Shown here: positions 18,960-26,736 of the stretch, piece after piece
How the letters are laid out: every line of letters starts with the position of its first letter
Numbering within the stretch: the stretch's first letter is position 1
Position numbers and translations under genes: made by a program
Notes under the pieces: generated by a model
What the model was told of the DNA's origin: nothing
What the model saw: only the letters and a program-made list of their open reading frames with translations
Databases searched by the model: none
NCBI RefSeq assembly: GCF_014650675.1
Contig: NZ_BMVK01000004.1
Span: 124,001-188,000 of the forward strand
DNA length: 64,000 nucleotides
Reading direction: 5' to 3'
Source: Streptomyces anulatus
Lineage (GTDB): Bacteria > Actinomycetota > Actinomycetes > Streptomycetales > Streptomycetaceae

Positions 18960-19004
18960 GACGACGGGCGGGGGAAGCATGCACACCTTCCCCCGCCCGT
19001 CGTC
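18960..19004 (+). terminator. Perfect 18-bp hairpin between the multidomain gene and inositol-phosphate synthase
   Basis: Bases 18960-18977 pair perfectly with 18987-19004 around a 9-base loop (CATGCACAC). It starts 15 bases after the stop. The next start codon is only 35 bases after the hairpin, leaving little room for a separate promoter, so it probably attenuates rather than isolates the following genes. Confidence 0.8.
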
Positions 19005-19038
19005 CTCCACCCCCGACATCCCCCCAGGGAGGCAGCCC

Positions 19039-20241
19039 GTGACCGCACGCGCCGATCGTGAAGGCCGAACCGACGCCCCAGGCCGCACCGACGTCCCGAG
19101 CACCTCGGAGGCCACCGGCCCCGCGGGAACCGCGGGCCGCACCGGTGTCTGGTTCATCGGAGCACGCGGCTCCGTGGCGACCACCGCCACCGCGGGCTGC
19201 GCCGCCATCGCCGCGGGCCTGCACCCGCCGACCGGCATGGTCACCGAGACGCCCCCCTTCGCCGACAGCGGACTGCCCGCCCTGACCAGCCTGGTCTTCG
19301 GCGGCCACGACACCCTCGACTGCCCGCTGGCCAAGCGGGCCGAGGCCCTGGCCGACGGCGGCGTACTGCCCCACGGACTGCCCTCCGCCGTACGCGCCGA
19401 ACTCGACGCAGCCGACGCGGAGATCCGCCCCGGCGGACCGCTCCCCGGCGACACCCGCACCGACCAGGAACTCATCGCCGCGTTCGCCGCCGACCTCACC
19501 GACTTCGCCCACCGCCACGACCTGGCCCGCACCGTCGTCGTCAACGTCGCCTCCACCGAACCCGCACCGGGACCCGGCGACCCCCGGCTGCCCGCCAGCT
19601 CGCTCTACGCCGCCGCCGCCCTGCGCGCCGGCTGCTCCTACGCCAACTTCACCCCGTCCACCGGACTGCGCACCCCCGCGCTCACCGACACCGTCGCCTC
19701 CAGCGGACTTCCCCACGCCGGACGCGACGGCAAGACCGGCCAGACGCTGCTCCGTTCCGTACTCGCCCCGATGTTCCTCCAGCGGGCCCTCGCCGTACGG
19801 GCGTGGTCCGGGTCGAACCTGCTGGGCGGCGGGGACGGAGCGGCGCTGGCCGATCCGGCGGCCGCGGCCGCCAAGAACGCCGGCAAGGAACGCGTCCTGG
19901 CCGACACCTTCGGCACCGCCCCCGAGGGCGAGGTGCACATCGACGACGTGCCCGCGATGGGGGACTGGAAGACCGCCTGGGACCACATCGCCTTCGACGG
20001 TTTCCTCGGCTCCCGCATGATCCTCCAGACCATCTGGCAGGGCTGCGACTCGGCCCTCGCGGCCCCGCTGGTCCTGGACCTGGCACGGCTGCTCGCCCGC
20101 GCCCACGAGGCCGGGATCAGCGGCCCGCTGCCGGAGCTCGGCTTCTACTTCAAGGACCCGGACGGCGGCACCTCCGCGGCCCTCGCCGAGCAGTACGCCA
20201 CCTTGCTCACCTTCGCCGAGCGGCTGCGGGCCCAGGCGTGA
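19039..20241 (+). CDS. Inositol-3-phosphate synthase family protein
   Basis: 400 residues. NAD-dependent cyclisation of glucose-6-phosphate to myo-inositol-3-phosphate. The NAD fold begins at GVWFIGARGSVATTATAG (residue ~36). The region DGKTGQTLLRSVLAPMFLQR and the SGSNLLGGGDGAALADP loop near 250-275 match the catalytic region of actinobacterial synthases. The GTG at 19039 follows AGGGAGG. Its stop overlaps a GTG of the next gene (GTGA), so it is coupled to eboC. Standing at the head of an ebo cluster that lacks the EboD cyclase, it probably makes the cyclitol for that pathway (inference). It is shorter than eukaryotic synthases but normal for bacteria. Confidence 0.87.
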   Translation: MTARADREGRTDAPGRTDVPSTSEATGPAGTAGRTGVWFIGARGSVATTATAGCAAIAAGLHPPTGMVTETPPFADSGLPALTSLVFGGHDTLDCPLAKRAEALADGGVLPHGLPSAVRAELDAADAEIRPGGPLPGDTRTDQELIAAFAADLTDFAHRHDLARTVVVNVASTEPAPGPGDPRLPASSLYAAAALRAGCSYANFTPSTGLRTPALTDTVASSGLPHAGRDGKTGQTLLRSVLAPMFLQRALAVRAWSGSNLLGGGDGAALADPAAAAAKNAGKERVLADTFGTAPEGEVHIDDVPAMGDWKTAWDHIAFDGFLGSRMILQTIWQGCDSALAAPLVLDLARLLARAHEAGISGPLPELGFYFKDPDGGTSAALAEQYATLLTFAERLRAQA

Positions 20242-21509
20242 GGTGGCGACGGAACACCCTCCCGGCCGTCCTCGCGGCGACCCTGTCGGTGCTCCCGTCC
20301 GGGAGGCGGAACGGGTATTCCCACGGCGGGCCGACCGCCGTGACCGAAGACAGCCTGTCCGGTGCGGGTGGGACTGCGCCCGCACCGGACAGGCCCGAAC
20401 CGCCCTCCACGAGCCGGCCCGGGGAACAGGGCGCGCACACCGCCGCGGGCCGGCCGGACACCGGATCCGACCGGGGCGAGCCCCGGCAGCGCCTGCGGGC
20501 CTGGGCGGAACTGCTGCGGGTCTCCGCCCTGTTCTCCGTGCCCGGGGACGCCCTGGCGGGCGCGGCGGCGGTGGGCCGCCGACCCGGCCGGGGCACCGCA
20601 CTGGCGATCGGCGCTTCGCTGTGCCTGTACGAGGCCGGGATGGCCCTCAACGACTGGGCCGACCGCGACGAGGACGCCGTGGACCGGCCGCACCGCCCGA
20701 TCCCCTCGGGCCGCATCAGCCCGGCGGCGGCCCTGGGCGCGGCCGGGGTGCTGACCGCCGCGGGCCTCGCCCTCGCGGCCCGGGCCGGCCGCCCCGCGCT
20801 GACCGTCGCCACGGGCCTGGCCGCCACGGTCTGGGCCTACGACCTGCACCTGAAGCACACGAAGGCGGGCCCGGCCGCCATGGCGGCGGCCCGCTCGCTG
20901 GACCTGCTGCTGGGCGCGACGGCCACGGCGACGGGCGTACGCGCGCCGGGCGGCACCAGTGCACCCGACAACGTTGCCGCGGCGGCACACCGCGGCCTGC
21001 CCGCATGCCTGCCCGCTCTGCCCGCCGCCCTGGTGCTCGGGTCCCACACCTACGGCGTCACCGCCGTATCCCGCCACGAGACGCAGGGCGGTTCCACCGG
21101 CACCCCGCTCGCGGTGCTGGCCACGACGACGGCACTCGCGGCAGCGGTGCTGCGGGAGTCCTGGGGACGGGCCCCCGGCCGGTCCGGTACGACGAGGGCG
21201 GAAGCCGACGCCGGCCCCGTCGCGCGGCGGCTCGACACAGGCCCGCTCGGGAAGGTCACCGACCCCGTCCGGCTCCTGGCCGTCACGCTCACCGGCGCCT
21301 ACCTCCGCACCGCCGGGCCACCCCTCCTGCACGCCGCGCTCAACCCGTCCCCGCCCCTGACCCAGCGGGCGGTCGGCGGGGGCATCCGGGCCATGATCCC
21401 GCTCCAGGCCGCGCTCGCCGCCCGCGCCGGGGCGCCCGTCACCGCTCTCGCCGTCATGGGGCTCGTCCCCCTCGCCCGCAGCCTCGCCCGGAAGGTGAGC
21501 CTCACATGA
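20238..21509 (+). CDS. eboC: UbiA-type prenyltransferase of the ebo cluster (EboC-like)
   Basis: 423 residues from the GTG that overlaps the previous stop (GTGA). A GTG at 20340 is an alternative, as the first ~80 residues are unconserved. The membrane domain starts near residue 90 (LRAWAELLRVSALFSVPGDA). The Mg-prenyl-diphosphate motif NDWADRDEDAVDRPHRP is near residue 138, and a second polar stretch, YDLHLKHTKAGPAAMAAARS, near 205. About eight membrane segments follow. It should transfer a polyprenyl chain to a small acceptor at the inner membrane face; the operon suggests a cyclitol acceptor (inference). A perfect hairpin at 20353-20394 lies inside the 5' coding part. Confidence 0.85.
   Translation: MRWRRNTLPAVLAATLSVLPSGRRNGYSHGGPTAVTEDSLSGAGGTAPAPDRPEPPSTSRPGEQGAHTAAGRPDTGSDRGEPRQRLRAWAELLRVSALFSVPGDALAGAAAVGRRPGRGTALAIGASLCLYEAGMALNDWADRDEDAVDRPHRPIPSGRISPAAALGAAGVLTAAGLALAARAGRPALTVATGLAATVWAYDLHLKHTKAGPAAMAAARSLDLLLGATATATGVRAPGGTSAPDNVAAAAHRGLPACLPALPAALVLGSHTYGVTAVSRHETQGGSTGTPLAVLATTTALAAAVLRESWGRAPGRSGTTRAEADAGPVARRLDTGPLGKVTDPVRLLAVTLTGAYLRTAGPPLLHAALNPSPPLTQRAVGGGIRAMIPLQAALAARAGAPVTALAVMGLVPLARSLARKVSLT
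20353..20394 (+). promoter_or_regulatory. Perfect 16-bp hairpin at the inositol synthase/eboC junction
   Basis: GCCTGTCCGGTGCGGG (20353-20368) pairs perfectly with 20379-20394 around a 10-base loop. It lies 112 bases after the inositol synthase stop and inside the first codons of eboC whichever start is used. Without a T-run it could be a terminator, an attenuator or a translation block. Confidence 0.6.
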
Positions 21510-22378
21510 CCCTCCACCTCGGATACGGCACCAACGGGCTCACCGACCTCCGCCTCGACGACGCCCTCGGCCTGCTCGCCGACCTCGGCTACGAAGGTGT
21601 CGGCCTGACCCTCGACCACATGCACCTGGACCCCCTGGCCCCGGACCTCACCGAGCGCACCCGCCAGGTCCGGCGCCGGCTCACCTCCCTCGGGCTCCGG
21701 GTCACCGTGGAGACCGGCGCCCGCTACGTCCTCGACCCGCGCCGCAAGCACGGCCCCTCCCTCCTCGACCCGGACCCCGACGCCCGTGCCGCCCGCACCG
21801 CCCTGCTGGTCCGCGCCGTCGACGTGGCCGCCGAACTCGGCGCGCACGCCGTCCACTGCTTCAGCGGCATCACCCCGCCCGGCACCTCGCCGGACACCGC
21901 GTGGAAGCGGCTCACCGAAGCGCTCACCCCCGTACTCGAAGCGGCCGACCGGTCCGGCATACCTCTCGCCATCGAACCCGAACCCGGTCACCTCCTCGCC
22001 ACCCTCGCCGACTTCCACCACCTGCGCGGCCTCCTCGGCGACCCGGGACCGCTCGGCCTCACCCTCGACATCGGCCACTGCCAGTGCCTGGAGGAGGCGA
22101 CGCCCCTGGAGTGCGTCAAGGAATCCGCCCCCTGGCTCCGGCACGTCCAGATCGAGGACATGCGGCGCGGAGTCCACGAGCACCTCCCGTTCGGCGAGGG
22201 GGAGATCGACTTCCCGCCCGTGCTCGCCGCCCTGGCCGCCTCGGACTACCGGGGCCTCACCGTCGTCGAACTGCCCCGCCACTCCCACGCGGGCCCCGAA
22301 CTGGCCCGCACCTCCATCGACTTCCTGCGCGACGCCATGACGCGCGGCACCGCGACCGAGGGAGCCGCCCCGTGCTGA
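21506..22378 (+). CDS. TIM-barrel sugar phosphate isomerase/epimerase of the ebo cluster
   Basis: 290 residues, xylose-isomerase-like barrel starting LHLGYGTNGLTDLRLDDALG. Metal-site residues: Glu in PLAIEPEPGH, Asp and His in LTLDIGHCQC, His in LRHVQIEDMRRG, and Glu in LTVVELPRHSH near the end. It overlaps eboC by four bases (ATGA) and the eboA start by seven, so it belongs to the same transcript. It probably isomerises or epimerises the cyclitol/sugar intermediate (inference). Confidence 0.9.
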   Translation: MTLHLGYGTNGLTDLRLDDALGLLADLGYEGVGLTLDHMHLDPLAPDLTERTRQVRRRLTSLGLRVTVETGARYVLDPRRKHGPSLLDPDPDARAARTALLVRAVDVAAELGAHAVHCFSGITPPGTSPDTAWKRLTEALTPVLEAADRSGIPLAIEPEPGHLLATLADFHHLRGLLGDPGPLGLTLDIGHCQCLEEATPLECVKESAPWLRHVQIEDMRRGVHEHLPFGEGEIDFPPVLAALAASDYRGLTVVELPRHSHAGPELARTSIDFLRDAMTRGTATEGAAPC

Positions 22379-23145
22379 AGTCCCGCAAGGAACTCGACGC
22401 CGAACTCGGCGGAGCCGCCCGGGCCTGGCTCGACGAGGCCCTCGCCGAAGCCGCCCACGACGCGGCCACGCCCGACCTCCCCGGCCCGTACACCTCCCCG
22501 CCGTGGGAGTTGCGCTACGCCGCCGCCGGCCGGCACTGCGGACCGGAACACGCCGACTCCGTACGCTCCCTCCTGCTCGTCGAGGCCCGCGCCCCGCTGT
22601 CCTCCGTCACCCGGCTCTACGAACAGGGCACCGCCGCCGAACGCCGCGCCGTCCTGCTCACCCTGCACCGCCTCGACCTCGGCGACACCGCGCTCCCGCT
22701 CGTCGAGGACGCCCTGCGCGCCAACGACACCCGGCTGGTCGCCGCGGCCGTCGGCCCCTACGCCGCCGACCACCTGGACCCGCACGCCTGGCGGCACGCC
22801 GTACTGAAGTGCCTGTTCACCGAAGTGCCGGTCGCGGCCGTCGCGCGGCTCGACGACCGGGCCCGGGGAGACGCCGAACTCGCCCGCATGCTCAGCGACT
22901 TCGCCGAAGAACGCACCGCCGCCGGCCGCGCCGTCCCCGAAGACCTGCGCACGGTCCTAGGGCATGTCCGGCGGATCAGGGCCGGGTCCACGACGCCTGG
23001 CACTTCCCCAAGCTCTCGGCTTCGCTCGAGCAGGGGAGGCCCCATCCCTCGCGGCGTTGCCGAAACACCCGAATCGCTCCGCGATGAGGGCGTTCCAGCG
23101 CCTTGCGATGCACCGCACCAGACACCGCGGCCTATCCGGCCCTGA
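22372..23145 (+). CDS. eboA: EboA-domain protein with a MITE-altered C-terminus
   Basis: 257 residues. Residues 1-194 are EboA-like: an all-helical region with SLLLVEARAPLSSVTRLYEQG, AERRAVLLTLHRLDLG, VEDALRANDTRLVAAAVGPYA and VLKCLFTEVPVAAV. The GTG at 22372 follows GAGGGAG and overlaps the previous stop. From about residue 196 the frame runs into the MITE-like element, and its TGA (23143-23145) lies in the element's right repeat, replacing the native tail by about 61 element-encoded residues. Without the ~204-base insert the frame would end at TGA 23248-23250, overlapping the eboB ATG. The core domain is intact, so activity may persist. Biochemical role unknown; ebo genes are linked to metabolite export or assembly at the envelope in cyanobacteria. 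Confidence 0.85.
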   Translation: MLKSRKELDAELGGAARAWLDEALAEAAHDAATPDLPGPYTSPPWELRYAAAGRHCGPEHADSVRSLLLVEARAPLSSVTRLYEQGTAAERRAVLLTLHRLDLGDTALPLVEDALRANDTRLVAAAVGPYAADHLDPHAWRHAVLKCLFTEVPVAAVARLDDRARGDAELARMLSDFAEERTAAGRAVPEDLRTVLGHVRRIRAGSTTPGTSPSSRLRSSRGGPIPRGVAETPESLRDEGVPAPCDAPHQTPRPIRP

Positions 23146-23164
23146 TCCGCCGGACACGCCCCAG
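22957..23164. mobile_element. MITE-like element inside the 3' end of eboA
   Basis: The terminal repeats are 22960-22984 (GGGCATGTCCGGCGGATCAG plus GGCCG) and 23137-23161, reverse complementary at 24 of 25 positions, and symmetry extends a few bases outwards (CTAG against CCAG). There is no transposase; the inside has no typical eboA codons. Target duplication is not clear. The length difference is about 204 bases, a multiple of three. Confidence 0.82.
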
Positions 23165-23249
23165 CCCTCACCGCCCCCGCCGACGGGGGCGCCCACCGGG
23201 CCCCGCCGACCGCAGCTCCCGCAGCCCCCGCCCCCACGGAGGAGTCCTG

Positions 23250-24098
23250 ATGCGCATCTTCGATCCCCACATCCACATGACCTCCCGCACCACCGACGAC
23301 TATCGGGCGATGTACGACGCGGGCGTCCGCGCGCTCGTCGAACCCTCCTTCTGGCTCGGCCAGCCCCGCACCTCGCCCGCCAGCTTCTTCGACTACTTCG
23401 ACGCGCTCCTCGGCTGGGAGCCCTTCCGCGCCTCCCAATACGGCATCGCGCACCACTGCACCCTCGCCCTCAACCCCAAGGAGGCGAACGACCCCCGCTG
23501 CACTCCCGTCCTGGACGCGCTGCCCCGCTATCTCGTGAAGGACGGCGTCGTCGCGGTGGGAGAGATCGGCTACGACTCGATGACACCGGCCGAGGACCAC
23601 GCCCTGGCCGCCCAGCTCCAGCTCGCCGCCGACCACGGGCTGCCCGCGCTCGTCCACACCCCGCACCGCGACAAGCTCGCCGGACTGCACCGCACGATCG
23701 ACGTCATCCGCGAATCGAACCTCCCCCCGGAGCACGTCCTCCTCGACCACCTCAACGAGACGACGGTGAAGGCCGCTGCCGACAGCGGCTGCTGGGCCGG
23801 GTTCTCCATCTACCCGGACACCAAGATGGACGAGGACCGGATGGTCACCATCCTCCGGAACCACGGCACCGAGAAGATGATCGTCAACTCGGCCGCCGAC
23901 TGGGGGAAGAGCGACCCCCTCAAGACCCGCAAGGTCGCCGACGCCATGCTGAAGGCCGGCTTCACCGAGGACGACGTCGACCAGGTCCTGTGGCGCAACC
24001 CGGTCGCCTTCTACGGCCAGAGCGGCCGCCTCCAGCTCGACGTCCCGGCCCCCGATCAACTCCACGAGGGCAACTCCATCCTGCGCGGCGGGGAGTGA
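23250..24098 (+). CDS. eboB: TatD-like metal-dependent hydrolase EboB
   Basis: 282 residues. An amidohydrolase-like barrel: the N-terminal HxH metal motif FDPHIHMTSRT, a central Glu in VAVGEIGYDSMTP, further His in LVHTPHRDK and LLDHLNETT, and Asp in IVNSAADWG, all expected for TatD-type two-metal sites. Start ATG at 23250 with GGAGGAG upstream; before the MITE insertion it probably overlapped the eboA stop (TGATG). The substrate is unknown; the family is widely listed as EboB of the ebo cluster. It is followed after four bases by eboE. Confidence 0.88.
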   Translation: MRIFDPHIHMTSRTTDDYRAMYDAGVRALVEPSFWLGQPRTSPASFFDYFDALLGWEPFRASQYGIAHHCTLALNPKEANDPRCTPVLDALPRYLVKDGVVAVGEIGYDSMTPAEDHALAAQLQLAADHGLPALVHTPHRDKLAGLHRTIDVIRESNLPPEHVLLDHLNETTVKAAADSGCWAGFSIYPDTKMDEDRMVTILRNHGTEKMIVNSAADWGKSDPLKTRKVADAMLKAGFTEDDVDQVLWRNPVAFYGQSGRLQLDVPAPDQLHEGNSILRGGE

Positions 24099-24102
24099 GG
24101 CG

Positions 24103-25278
24103 ATGCGCTTCCGCCACCCGGACGGCTCGACGGTCCACCTCGCCTACTGCACCAACGTCCACCCGGCGGAAACCCTGGAGGGCGTCCGTGCCCAGCTCCG
24201 CGACCACTGCGAACCCGTCCGCCGCCGACTCGGCCGGGACCGGCTCGGCATCGGCCTCTGGCTCGCCCGGGACGCGGCCCGCACCCTGATCAACGACCCC
24301 GCCGAACTCCGCGCGCTGCGCGCCGAACTCGACAGCCGCGGCCTCGAAGTGGTCACCCTCAACGGCTTCCCCTACGAAGGGTTCGGCTCCGACGAGGTCA
24401 AGTACCGGGTCTACCGGCCGGACTGGACCGAACCCGACCGCCTCGCCCACACCACTGACCTCGCCCGCCTCCTGGCCGCCCTGCTCCCGGACGACGCCAC
24501 CGAAGGCACCATCTCCACCCTGCCGCTCGCCTGGCGCACCCCCTACGACGGCGACCTCGGGGCGGCCCGCACCGCACGTGCCGCCCTCACCACACTCGCC
24601 CAGCGCCTCGACGCACTGGCCGAACTGACCGGCAAGTCCATCCGCGTCGGACTCGAACCGGAACCGGGCTGCACGGTCGAGACCACCGCCGACGCCATCG
24701 CCCCGCTCACCGACGTGGCCCACGACCGGATCGGCATCTGTGTCGACACCTGCCACCTCGCCACCTCCTTCGAGGACCCCGGCACCGCACTCGACGCACT
24801 GGCCGCCGCCGGCATCCGCGTCGTCAAGTCCCAGCTCTCCGCCGCCCTGCACGCCGACCACCCCCACCTGCCCGAGGTCCGCACCGCGCTCGCCGCGTTC
24901 GCCGAACCCCGCTTCCTGCACCAGACCCGCACGCGCACCGCCGCCGGACTGCGCGGCACCGACGACCTGGACGAAGCCGTCGCCGGCCGGGCGCTCCCGG
25001 ACAGCACGCCCTGGCGCGCCCACTTCCACGTACCGCTCCACGCACCCCCGGCGCCCCCGCTGACCTCGACGCTGCCCGTGCTCCGCGACACGCTCGCCCG
25101 GCTCGTCGGCGGACCCGTGCCCCTGACCCGGCACCTGGAGGTGGAGACGTACACCTGGCAGGCACTGCCCGCCGAACTGCGTCCCCGCACCCGCACCCAG
25201 CTCGCCGACGGCATCGCCGCCGAACTCACCCTCGCCCGCGACCTCCTGGTCGACCTCGGCCTGAAGGAACTGCCATGA
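24103..25278 (+). CDS. eboE: Metabolite traffic protein EboE (TIM barrel)
   Basis: 391 residues. Starts FRHPDGSTVHLAYCTNVHPA and continues with VVTLNGFPYEGFGSDEVKYRVYRPDW, the diagnostic early part of EboE. Barrel metal-site residues: Glu in VGLEPEPGC, Asp in GICVDTCHLATS, Lys/Ser in VVKSQLSAALH; then a C-terminal RHLEVETYTWQALP segment. The length is typical. Start ATG at 24103 with GAGTGAGGCG before it. The stop overlaps eboF (ATGA). Related to sugar-phosphate isomerases; role inferred only from cluster membership. Confidence 0.9.
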   Translation: MRFRHPDGSTVHLAYCTNVHPAETLEGVRAQLRDHCEPVRRRLGRDRLGIGLWLARDAARTLINDPAELRALRAELDSRGLEVVTLNGFPYEGFGSDEVKYRVYRPDWTEPDRLAHTTDLARLLAALLPDDATEGTISTLPLAWRTPYDGDLGAARTARAALTTLAQRLDALAELTGKSIRVGLEPEPGCTVETTADAIAPLTDVAHDRIGICVDTCHLATSFEDPGTALDALAAAGIRVVKSQLSAALHADHPHLPEVRTALAAFAEPRFLHQTRTRTAAGLRGTDDLDEAVAGRALPDSTPWRAHFHVPLHAPPAPPLTSTLPVLRDTLARLVGGPVPLTRHLEVETYTWQALPAELRPRTRTQLADGIAAELTLARDLLVDLGLKELP

Positions 25279-26669
25279 CCGACGAAGCCGCCCCCGGCCC
25301 CACCCCCCTCCTGGTCCTCGACGTCGTCGGCCTCACCCCGCAGCTCCTGGCCCACATGCCGAACCTCCGGGCCATGGGGGAGCAGGGCGCGAAGGCACCG
25401 CTCTCCACCGTGCTGCCGGCTGTCACCTGCGCCGCCCAGTCGACCTTCCTCACCGGCACGATGCCCGCCGAGCACGGCATCGTCGCCAACGGCTGGTACT
25501 TCCGCGAGCTCGGCGACGTCCTGCTGTGGCGCCAGCACAACGGGCTCGTCGAGGGCGACAGACTGTGGGACGCGGCCCGCCGCGCCCACCCCGGCTACAC
25601 CGTCGCCAACATCTGCTGGTGGTACGCGATGGGCGCCGACACCGACTGGACGGTCACCCCGCGCCCCGTCTACTACGCCGACGGCCGCAAGGAACCCGAC
25701 TGCTACACCAGGCCCCCCGCCCTGCACGACGAACTGACCGACAAGCTCGGCACATTCCCCCTCTTCCACTTCTGGGGGCCCGGCGCCGACCTCGTCTCCT
25801 CCCAGTGGATCATCGACGCCACCCGGCACATCATCGCCACCCGCACCCCCGACCTCGCCCTCTGCTACCTGCCGCACCTCGACTACGACCTCCAGCGCTT
25901 CGGCCCCGACGACCCCCGCTCCCACCGGGCCGCCGCCGACCTCGACCGGGCCATGGCCCCGCTGCTGGCCGACGCCCGCGCCGAGGGACGTACCGTCGTC
26001 GCGCTCTCCGAATACGGCATCACCCGCGTCGACCGCCCCGTCGACATCAACCGTGCCCTGCGCCGGGCGGGCCTCCTGGAGGTCCACACCCAGGACGGCA
26101 TGGAATACCTGGACCCGATGGCCTCCCGGGCCTTCGCCGTCGCCGACCACCAGCTCGCCCACGTCTACGTACGCCGGCCCGAGGACCTGGAAGCGACCAG
26201 GGCGGCCCTCGCGGACCTGCCGGGCATCGAGCAGCTCCTCGACGACGAGGGCAAGAAGGCGCACCACCTGGACCACCCCCGCTCCGGCGAACTGGTCGCC
26301 GTCGCGGAGAAGGACGCCTGGTTCACGTACTACTACTGGCTCGACGACGCCCGCGCCCCCGACTTCGCCCAGCTCGTCGAGATCCACCGCAAGCCCGGCT
26401 ACGACCCCGTCGAGCTCTTCATGGACCCCCAGGACCCCTACGTCCGGGTCAAGGCCGTCTCGGCGGTCGCCCGCAAGAAGCTCGGCATGCGCTACCGCAT
26501 GGCGGTCGTCCCCCTGGACCCCTCGCCTATTCGCGGCAGCCACGGCCGCCTCCCCGAGAGCGACGACGAAGGTCCGCTCATCCTCTGCTCCACCCCCCAC
26601 GCGTTCCCCGACCGGGTCAGGGCCACCGAAGTAAAGGCCCTGCTCCTCCAGCTTGCCGGACTGCACTGA
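25275..26669 (+). CDS. eboF: Alkaline-phosphatase-superfamily phosphodiesterase EboF (nucleotide pyrophosphatase type)
   Basis: 464 residues. The superfamily core is visible: first metal region LLVLDVVGLTPQL, nucleophile Thr/Ser region PAVTCAAQSTFLTGTMPAEHG near residue 55, YLPHLDYDLQRFGPDD near 200 (metal Asp/His), SEYGITRV near 245 and a late metal His in STPHAFPDR near 445. No signal peptide is seen, so it is cytosolic or acts at the inner face. It probably removes a phosphate or pyrophosphate group from the pathway intermediate (inference). Overlaps eboE by four bases; the last gene of the ebo run. Confidence 0.9.
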   Translation: MTDEAAPGPTPLLVLDVVGLTPQLLAHMPNLRAMGEQGAKAPLSTVLPAVTCAAQSTFLTGTMPAEHGIVANGWYFRELGDVLLWRQHNGLVEGDRLWDAARRAHPGYTVANICWWYAMGADTDWTVTPRPVYYADGRKEPDCYTRPPALHDELTDKLGTFPLFHFWGPGADLVSSQWIIDATRHIIATRTPDLALCYLPHLDYDLQRFGPDDPRSHRAAADLDRAMAPLLADARAEGRTVVALSEYGITRVDRPVDINRALRRAGLLEVHTQDGMEYLDPMASRAFAVADHQLAHVYVRRPEDLEATRAALADLPGIEQLLDDEGKKAHHLDHPRSGELVAVAEKDAWFTYYYWLDDARAPDFAQLVEIHRKPGYDPVELFMDPQDPYVRVKAVSAVARKKLGMRYRMAVVPLDPSPIRGSHGRLPESDDEGPLILCSTPHAFPDRVRATEVKALLLQLAGLH

Positions 26670-26736
26670 CATTCCCCGTCACGCGCCCGGCACCGCACCA
26701 TTCATCCCGTCAGGTCAGCAAGGGAGACACCCGAAC

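Noticed and set aside
15480..19556. A 1358-codon open frame on the minus strand opposite the secreted multidomain gene
   Set aside because: It is a shadow caused by GC-rich third positions. Its translation is a Val/Gly/Asp-rich mix without domains, and the plus-strand protein has clear families throughout.
19039..20241. Inositol synthase as an EboD homologue
   Set aside because: The NAD motif and the KTGQT/SNLLGGGDG region belong to the inositol-phosphate synthase family, not to dehydroquinate synthase-like cyclases.
20340..20342. GTG 20340 as the definite eboC start
   Set aside because: Only a weak ribosome site. The overlapping GTG at 20238 fits the coupling seen elsewhere in the operon, so 20340 is kept as an alternative.
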